From Ophioderma brevispina (Eukaryota > Echinodermata > Ophiuroidea > Amphilepidida > Ophiodermatidae): 64,000 bases of DNA. The translations under genes and the position numbers were made by a program. Each line of letters begins with the position of its first letter. Position 1 is the stretch's first letter. The stretch lies in assembly GCA_023653785.1 (NCBI GenBank), contig JAMKCH010051679.1, forward strand, positions 1 through 64,000, in the 5' to 3' direction. This document shows, one piece after another, positions 56,972-64,000 of the stretch. Below the pieces are notes generated by a model. That model did not search any database. It saw nothing but the letters and a program-made list of their open reading frames with translations, and was not told the origin of the DNA.

Positions 56972-57630
56972 GTATGTACCAGTTATTTAATAGATAATAT
57001 TCAGATTTTATGTATGGTTTCTAAAAGTGGTGTAATACTTTGGAAGCGCATGTTTAGTCGCCGTGGTATGTACATTCGTTTACTATAAACATTACGAAGG
57101 ATACATTAAGCGTTCCCTGGTCCACGACCATGACAATAATTATACTTGCTTCTATATCTGCTCATTAATTTGAATTATATTACGCCTCACCACCAGCACT
57201 TTCGGTTTATGTATATCCAAGGTTCTTTGATAATATTACTCCATTGTCTGAGCGCAAATATCTTCATTGTAATACACCACGGAGGAGTCTTCTCGTGTAT
57301 TTTGGTAAGCACGTTTTTCGTTTGCATAGCTATTTTACCGCCGCAGTGCTTTATTTGTAAAATCGACTTCACAAAATGAGGAAAATTATTTCGCTTATAA
57401 TAAAAGCACTTAACATTCTCAGCATTGCAAACATGGGGGAATCGTTCATTCTGTATTCCTTTAGGGTATGCACTATTTCCGTATCGCCCAGGAACACACA
57501 CCAAAAATGAAGTTATGTCGCCTCGTTCGGCAACATGAATATTTTCAAACCTAAAGGCACGTCTCAGAATCCAACCATCCGTAATAGTTACGAAATAACA
57601 CGGTACTGCCATAAACCGCAAGTAAATTTT
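56972..57630 (+). other. Presumed first intron, start
   Basis: If the exon at 56914-56971 is real, this is intronic. The opposite-strand ORF of 160 codons (57187-57669) is the longest here but contains no recognised domain and reads through the splice-like sequence at 57647. Confidence 0.35.
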
Positions 57631-57654
57631 GTTATTTTTCTCTCCAGGTAAGAT
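57631..57654 (+). promoter_or_regulatory. Candidate recursive (zero-length-exon) splice site
   Basis: A pyrimidine run, then CTCTCCAG|GTAAGATT: a strong acceptor directly joined to a near-perfect donor, with the junction between 57647 and 57648. Such ratchet sites are known to split long introns into steps. It lies on the same strand as, and about 680 bases after, the donor at 56971, which fits removal of a long first intron in stages. Confidence 0.45.
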
Positions 57655-59160
57655 TACTATTGTTACCATTTAAGTTGGTTAATTAAAATAGAGAAGGCGT
57701 GTGATATAGAAAAAATTACTATGCCCGCGCTTCAGCAGACGATGTAAAACGTTATCATTGTAATGGAATAGATATCATTAATTTATTTTAAAAAAAGCGG
57801 CGGGAATTTGGCGAGGTTGTTTTGAACATGCTGATATTTTTGAAAAACAAAGGAATATGATATGACGCAAGACAATTCAAGAACATGGGATACTCAAGAG
57901 GGATAGAATTCCTTCTCAGATTTCCTACTTGACCAAAACTTAACCTCTAGCGTTCTTACTCCTATGGCAAAGATATATTAAAGCGCATTCCTCACTCCTA
58001 AATTCCGTTATCCAATTTAGCATTCTATTTTTTCCTACAGACACGGGGAATTCTCTATAAAAACAACATGTGACCCTTGTAGGCGTGGTTTGCAACTATT
58101 AATTCCATTCATAGCAACCAATCAGCTTCCTGTGTGTTAACCTTTGTAATATATGTACAAGTTAATGATATGCCTTATGAAGGCGTAAATTCCCGGAGGG
58201 TTTGTTGTCTTGAAACAGGTTTATGTAACCTTTGACGTCATAGGGCAGTAAGGATTACTCAAGTTTACCTTAGATATTTTAAGACTAGTATTCCAAGGAG
58301 AACCTTAAGATAACGTATTCTAACTGTGTTTAACATGACTAACCCACTCAACCTGCCTATTTCAATTATGAATACCTATTACCTTAGATTAAATTGATTG
58401 ATACCTATTCGAATCACTACAAAGGTTCTGGGAAGGCCGCTTTATTGTTACTTCCCTGGAATTCAACCGTAAATACGGTTATTCTCCGTCAAGGTGACAC
58501 ACTATAATCGATGCGAACTATAATAATGTTGGGAACAGCCAATTGTTACTATTTTTATGGTAATCATGGCAGTGTTGACGCTAGTACTTATTAGTGTTCG
58601 TTCTTTTAACAACACAAATATAATTGGGTTGGTTTTGTTTTATTTCATCGCAAAGTGTTATTTTTCATATTTTTTTTCACTTTACGCACGTATGAGAATT
58701 TCAATATACAGTTCTTTCTTTTTCTTCTTCGTTTTATTTTTCTCTTTGTACTCACAAAAACACCGACAATCGCTTAGACCACAATACCTTAAAAATACCT
58801 TTCTGCATGTTTTAAAAGTCGCTCTTTTTGTTCAGACGACGTTATTCACAATTATATCTTACTCATATAAGATAATATTCTTCCACCATCTACAATTACC
58901 TACCTAAATATAACACATACACCTGCAAGCTCCCAGACCAATTAGGCAAACACAAACCATTTACAAACATTATAACATTAATGTTGTTAAGATATTATAA
59001 ATAAGAAAAAAGGCCTTCCAAACGCGTTTGTGTCGTTTTAAGTGTTACCGCGTAAAATGTTTTAACTTTATCCGAGAACAAAAAAATAAAATTTTCTATA
59101 AAAGATTTATAAAGTGTTTTAAGTGTTTGCTGAGATTATACACACGCGTAAACGCTAACA
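57655..59160. other. Intergenic or intronic, nothing recognised
   Basis: AT-rich. The ORF at 58557-58907 is Phe/Tyr/Ile-rich with AT-driven codons and no domain. If the gene start at 56914 is real, this is intron. Confidence 0.5.
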
Positions 59161-59164
59161 CTTA

Positions 59165-59337
59165 CCCACATACATAATACATACATACTACATACATAAT
59201 ACATACATACATAATACATACAGACCTAATACATACATACATAATACATAATACATACATACATACATACATTCATACATACATACATACATACATACAT
59301 ACATACATACATTTATACATACATACATACATACATT
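59165..59337 (+). repeat. (TACA)n microsatellite
   Basis: CATA/TACA tetranucleotides interrupted by TAATACA and TTCATACA variants over about 170 bases, the longest pure runs at 59277-59310. Confidence 0.95.
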
Positions 59338-60492
59338 CCATATTTAATAGCAGCAGACAAATATATTTTCCTCGAGCTTTATAAATGGCCTGATATCAAT
59401 AGTTACGCAATATTCAAACGTCCAGTTATTCCTGTGATATTACCGAATTACATGTTGAGAATAGATTTAATTTATTAACTTGCGGGCTGTGTATTAAGCC
59501 AATGATTTTGGATATATGAAAAGCATTATTTTGTATCAGGATGCCGGGTATTGAAAATTACGTGCCGGTGTCATATACTACAGTGTCCGTGTGACTGAAT
59601 GTCCTACCACCCATCTGTCTATTGTGTTCTCCATTGAGTGCTGTATGCATCATTTGTTTCAGCACTGTACCCAAATGGCATCGTCTATAAGGTCACGGTT
59701 TATTCCGAACATGTCGCTATGGTAGCTAGGACACTCTCTCATGGGGGACATTCAGTTTCTTTACACCGGCATGATGAAAAAAAGTTAGTAAAACTCATTT
59801 GAGTGTATGTGAAATATACCTGCCTAAATATCTGCAAAGGTCATACAGCAAGCAATCACGTGAGCTGGAAATCATTGACAAGTGTCTTCTTATTCATGTT
59901 AATCAGATCTTAGTGCATTATATATGAAGTAGTGTTACGGTTTCTTTATTAAATCATTGAAGTAATTAATGTTGGATCTGTATGAATTACTCATGTCGAT
60001 TTTAATGCTTGTCTCAAAAAAAGTTTACAGAGATTGAAAATAAACTCTGACACATAATAAATAAAGGTGATATTTACAGCAGTATTGGCTTAAGGGAGTT
60101 TAGCAAACAAACAATAGTTAATAGGTGGATTTCTTCTCCGGAAGTCAATTTGTACCGCAATTCGTTCCCACAATGCAATGGGCGTATTGCATAACGAAGG
60201 AGATGGAATAACCTCAAACCCATTGTATTGAGTAATGTCGGAACAAATTGACTTGAGAACAAACCAAGGATCCGCGTATTTATTGTGTCTGGTGCTAATT
60301 TTTCTTCTGTTTTTATTTCCTGGTATCAACCGAGTAGACAAAACAATTACAAAAATGGTCAAACTGATAGTTTTAATTTCAATTATTTACAGGACTAGAC
60401 GCACGAATGAGAGCTCAATATATTTGCTGAATGCAAAGTACTTATTAGTACACAAGGGTGTACGCAAGTTTTGCACTTAGCGGATGGTCTAA
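59338..60492. other. Intergenic or intronic, nothing recognised
   Basis: No repeat partner or coding sequence identified; opposing small ORFs at 60074-60480 overlap each other and lack motifs. Confidence 0.5.
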
Positions 60493-60496
60493 TTAA

Positions 60497-60842
60497 AGGT
60501 CCATGGCCCGATCGCTAATAGCCTCGTCCCCAGAAGTCCAGATTTTACCGGAAGTGGCAAAAATTTTGGTATCACAAGAAAGCTACTATTTTTCTCATTT
60601 ACCCTGTGAAATCTTAGGGCTAAAGGATGTTTGGTTTGGAAGTTATGAGTGAAAATGTGCCCCTTTTTGGTCGACCAATATTAATTTTACACAGTACTCT
60701 ATGGGGCTTACAAAATTACGTTTTTAGTTCTCACATCAAAACGGATTGAAATATCGGCGTGGAACTTTACAGATGGAGTTTTGGGGTGAAGGCCAATCTA
60801 TCAAGATGAACATTTCGCATACTTAAATCGGGCCATCCTCCT
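60497..60842. mobile_element. TTAA-flanked MITE (family M2), 346 bp
   Basis: TTAA at 60493-60496 and 60843-60846. The ends are AGGTCCATGGCCCGATCG and, reverse complemented, AGGAGGATGGCCCGATTT. The AGG start and CCGAT core resemble M1 (AGGTGCTTGTTCCGATCG), so the same transposase class may serve both. No ORF. Confidence 0.8.
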
Positions 60843-60846
60843 TTAA

Positions 60847-61675
60847 TGAACATTATTAACCTTTAAAATGTCCTTGTATTGTTTCTCTAAAATATATTCC
60901 AGAAAGCAATTTCGTGAAAAAAAAAATCTTGAATCTACTATATGGAAAAATGTACTCCAGTTCTAATTAACAATTCGTAATTTGGGATTGTTCATAGGAT
61001 ATAATTAAATAGGATTTTCATTGATGTTGGGCAAGTTCAAACCCGAATTAGATTCCTTCCAGAATGTTACACAACTTTTTATCACACTGTGTTTACAGTG
61101 ACTATTCCCACAATTAAGTTAGCTACGACCATTATTGTTCCGACCGTGTTCGTAACTCGTGATAACGAATTAGGAACCCCTGGTTAAACAGCACAACATG
61201 CTCCTTCAGGGCATCAGCAAAATGTCACCATCGACATTTTGAACATCCCTTAGGGCTTGTGCTCCCGACACGGTGACAAGTGATGAAGTCTAAAGACAAA
61301 CTAAGCGACATTATACAGTCTTATGACAGTGTTAACCGTCTGGGACATGTTCTTACAGCTGGACTCATCACCCACCGGACCTTATAGATTGGCAGCAATC
61401 AATTTTAATTTTCTTCCACGGAAAAAGGAGGAACACAGATGCTGGGTTTATTAAATTTCGGATAATTGACAGCGCTTATCACTTTTGAATGATTTTTCTG
61501 TAATTATTTAATGTACTGCGTGATACCCTTCAAAGGTTACACGTATTTAATATTGACGACTATTTAAAGTTCACCTTACGTTTTCAAACATGCCCCAGTT
61601 GATTTCCGGCAAGGAGAGCAAAATGCTCGCTTCGGTGTTCTCTAGGAAACTTAATGTCAGTGGCAGTGTCCAATT
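60847..61675. other. Intergenic or intronic, nothing recognised
   Basis: No feature supported beyond an A-run at 60919-60927. Confidence 0.5.
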
Positions 61676-62060
61676 TCACAGAATTCGGATCAAAGGTCAC
61701 TGAGAGGTCATTTAGGGGTATCTCTCTAATCTCTAACTCTCTTTAATGCTATTTTTATGGTTGTTTTTACGGTATTCACCGTAATATTACGATCAACTCT
61801 AAAATTTGCATGTAAATAACCTTACTTATTTTACGGTTTCACCGTAAAACTACGGTGGATCTTTTACAGTGTATATGGCATGGTCAAAGGTCATTCAGTG
61901 GTCAAAAGGTTACTTTCTGTAACCCCTGTGTAATGTTGCGCCCACAGTTTTGATGCGTTATAAACAGGATTTGGTCAAAATGATCGTCCAGTACTTGTTA
62001 TGTTGGTTATTCACAGATTTGGTGTCAAAGGTCACCTAGGTGTCATCAGGGTCATGGACA
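61676..62060. repeat. GGTCA-rich repeat enclosing an ACGGT hairpin
   Basis: CAAAGGTCACTGAGAGGTCA (61692), GGTCAAAGGTCATTCAGTGG (61883) and GTGTCAAAGGTCACCTAGGT (62021) resemble the half-site-rich DNA of 30600-31830 without being the same unit. Between them, TTTACGGTATTCACCGTAA and TTTTACGGTTTCACCGTAAA (61767-61850), ending GATCTTTTACAGTG, look like one end of a hAT-type palindromic element; its opposite end was not found. Confidence 0.55.
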
Positions 62061-64000
62061 AAAAAATTGAATATGCTTATTTTGTATCAGATTTCAAAAA
62101 AAATATTAACACTTGTTGTTGAATTGCGTTGGCTATAACCGATATCTGAGGTGTTAATCAAAATGGTGTCAAATGCCATATAGTTGTTTTTAATTTCCCA
62201 TTTATCTATTTATACGTCATTAAATTTATGAAGTCATATGTAACATGTGAGTAGCACATTTCATGCATGATTTGAAATTGAAAGATCTGAAGCTTTTATT
62301 CTATTTCTCAAACGTATCCATCAGTTTCCAAGCCTGCGTGTTCTTTTCTCTACATGATGAAAATAGACATAAAGTTATGTATTGTCAAAAATTATTACTC
62401 GACTATAATCCACTATTTCCTTTCATGCAACTTATACTAATATTGAAATACCCTTTTGCAGACAATGTACTATCGATCAATGACAAAACATACTGGAGGC
62501 CATATAACATCAGATTTTGAAAAGCATTTGATGTCATGAATTTAATATGATTTGAAATTATTCCGTCTTACTTTGATCTATGCAATTCATCTACGTCATT
62601 TATAGTACTTAACCTCCTTCATCTGATTCTGAAAACTGTCTTAGGATTTTACCCTGGGGTTTTTATTCAGACTTACCTATGGTGAATGTTCAGATTCATG
62701 ATAGCTTTCTTTCATAAATGTGATATATCCTCTGCGATTTTTTTACCCTCTCAGTATTACTATATGACAATTAATTATACAGTTATCTTACCAACTCTGC
62801 TGAAAGCATACATATAAATATAATCCGAACGCGCTATATTAACTGTTTTAGTAGATTTATTCTGCCAGTAAAAGGAAGATCAAACTCTTGTTTCGGTATA
62901 TTTATCATATGTTTCTCATTTCAATTCAATTACTTCGGTATATCAGGCAATTTGTGACTAGATATTAATGAGCAACACAATAACCCAATTCCTTTGGGTT
63001 AAAAAGCTCCTCGCTAGAATGTTTCTTTATGAATAAGGGATTAAGCAAATGCTCCTATTTTTACTAAGAAGATACCTATCCATCTTATTTTAGTCAAATA
63101 AGTGATGTTTTGGACTAACAGGAGAGTATAGCTGTCATCTTTTGACAATAGCTGCATTCAAAATACCCCATTCGACGCTTCCTCGGTCGTGTATGGCTGT
63201 AATCTTTGTAGTATATATATGATTTGGAGTTCGCACAAGGTTGTATTTTACCGCCCTCTACCGGTTAGAAAATGTGCAAATCTATTTTATTATTTTTTGA
63301 TTTAAATAACAAACCAACAAATGTATTTAAAAAAGAGGAAGAAGAAAACAAATTTTATTAAAGTATAGGAAATGTCATCTCTTAATGATTCTTAGCGTAA
63401 AAAGAAATGTAGATTGAATAGCCTCGAGTTGTTAGTTTAAGCAGGAGAATTAAAAAAAAAATCATAAGATTGCAAGACGTTTCAGTCAATAAGTAATAAG
63501 GTAATGACATTCGTAAAATATTTTTGATCAATGTAATATTAAATCACATTGAATTTGTTATTTTTTCATTTTATACTTTCTATCCTAGTATTTTTCAATA
63601 TTTTAGCAGTAAATTGATGCAAATACTAATAGAACTAAATAGAACTAAACTTTGAACAATTGCGTTGATGTTTGTCGAAATCATCACTATATTATCAATA
63701 ACATCCCCACAGGGAAAATATTTCAATTATACGATAAAAGGGGCAAAGAAAATGTGTACATCTTAATTCTATTGGTACAATTTTTCATATTTAATTTTAG
63801 TATGTATGTATGTATAAAATTAATTGAGGTGGTCACACATACATTTTTTTGCTGAGATTAAAACCTTTTATCATAGGCTAATGGCGTAACACCATAGCAT
63901 GAATTCTTGATTACCGGTTTCTATGCATTATGGGTACTAATTTGATGTTTACAACAAATGGTAAAGAAAGCAGTATTCAAATCAGTGTCCAAAAGTAATT
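62061..64000. other. Intergenic or intronic, nothing recognised
   Basis: AT-rich DNA to the window end. The ORFs at 62263-62520 and 63652-63855 carry no recognisable domain, and no acceptor, exon, donor pattern is convincing. Confidence 0.5.

Noticed and set aside
57423..57611. Second exon of the signal-peptide gene (FCIPLGYALFPYRPGTH reading), possibly a cysteine-rich domain
   Set aside because: In the phase required it meets a stop near 57535 unless an indel is assumed; domain resemblance is too weak to name.
57187..57669. 160-codon minus-strand ORF
   Set aside because: No recognisable domain, and it overlaps a stronger splice-type signal on the plus strand. Length alone is borderline for chance in 64 kb.

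Overview
This window is eukaryotic, intron- and repeat-type DNA: AT-rich, no bacterial gene packing, no operons, ORFs mostly under 100 codons, and dense in inverted repeats, MITEs and fragments of non-LTR retrotransposons. The element mix (two LINE polymerase types, a Crypton-type/DUF3504 tyrosine recombinase, hAT, PIF/Harbinger and TTAA-target MITEs, long fold-back elements, GGTCA-rich tandem repeats) fits a marine invertebrate, perhaps a non-vertebrate deuterostome. The sequence alone does not name the species.

Layout. 1-6 kb: a 0.2-kb direct repeat at each end and two pieces of the 3' end of a LINE (240-1065 and 3472-3780). 8.2-10.6 kb: a broken tyrosine-recombinase gene on the minus strand, bracketed by hairpins. 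12.0-13.0 kb: a fold-back element. 13.1-21.5 kb: a tandem duplication (copies A and B, about 3.9 and 4.5 kb). Its copies differ by recognisable insertions, including a 582-bp hAT-type element with an 8-bp target duplication and an empty site in the sister copy. 21.5-24.2 kb: a long fold-back element filled with minisatellite. 24.3-28.2 kb: a second tandem duplication (C1, C2) of a long-TIR element. 27.8-32.1 kb and 35.1-42.6 kb: a third, dispersed duplication (D1, D2). D1 carries a TTAA-flanked MITE whose empty TTAA site survives in D2, plus a 297-bp tandem array. D2 carries a 5.1-kb long-TIR element nested several levels deep. 42.9-46.1 kb: two 5'-truncated LINE polymerase pseudogenes lying head to head. 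46.8-49.3 kb: another TTAA element and a near-perfect palindrome. 51-56.5 kb: low-complexity DNA and a three-unit, about 506-bp tandem array.

The best candidate for a host gene is a short first exon at 56914-56971 (+) that encodes a signal peptide and ends at a good splice donor. A zero-length-exon (recursive) splice site lies about 0.7 kb downstream in the same orientation. The rest of that gene would lie in later introns or beyond the window. No complete host protein-coding gene and no RNA gene is supported.

The duplicated blocks act as internal controls: comparing the copies gives element boundaries, target-site duplications and relative ages without any database. The copies differ by very many 1-3 base indels. 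This may be age, or uncorrected long-read error, and it affects how the broken ORFs should be read.
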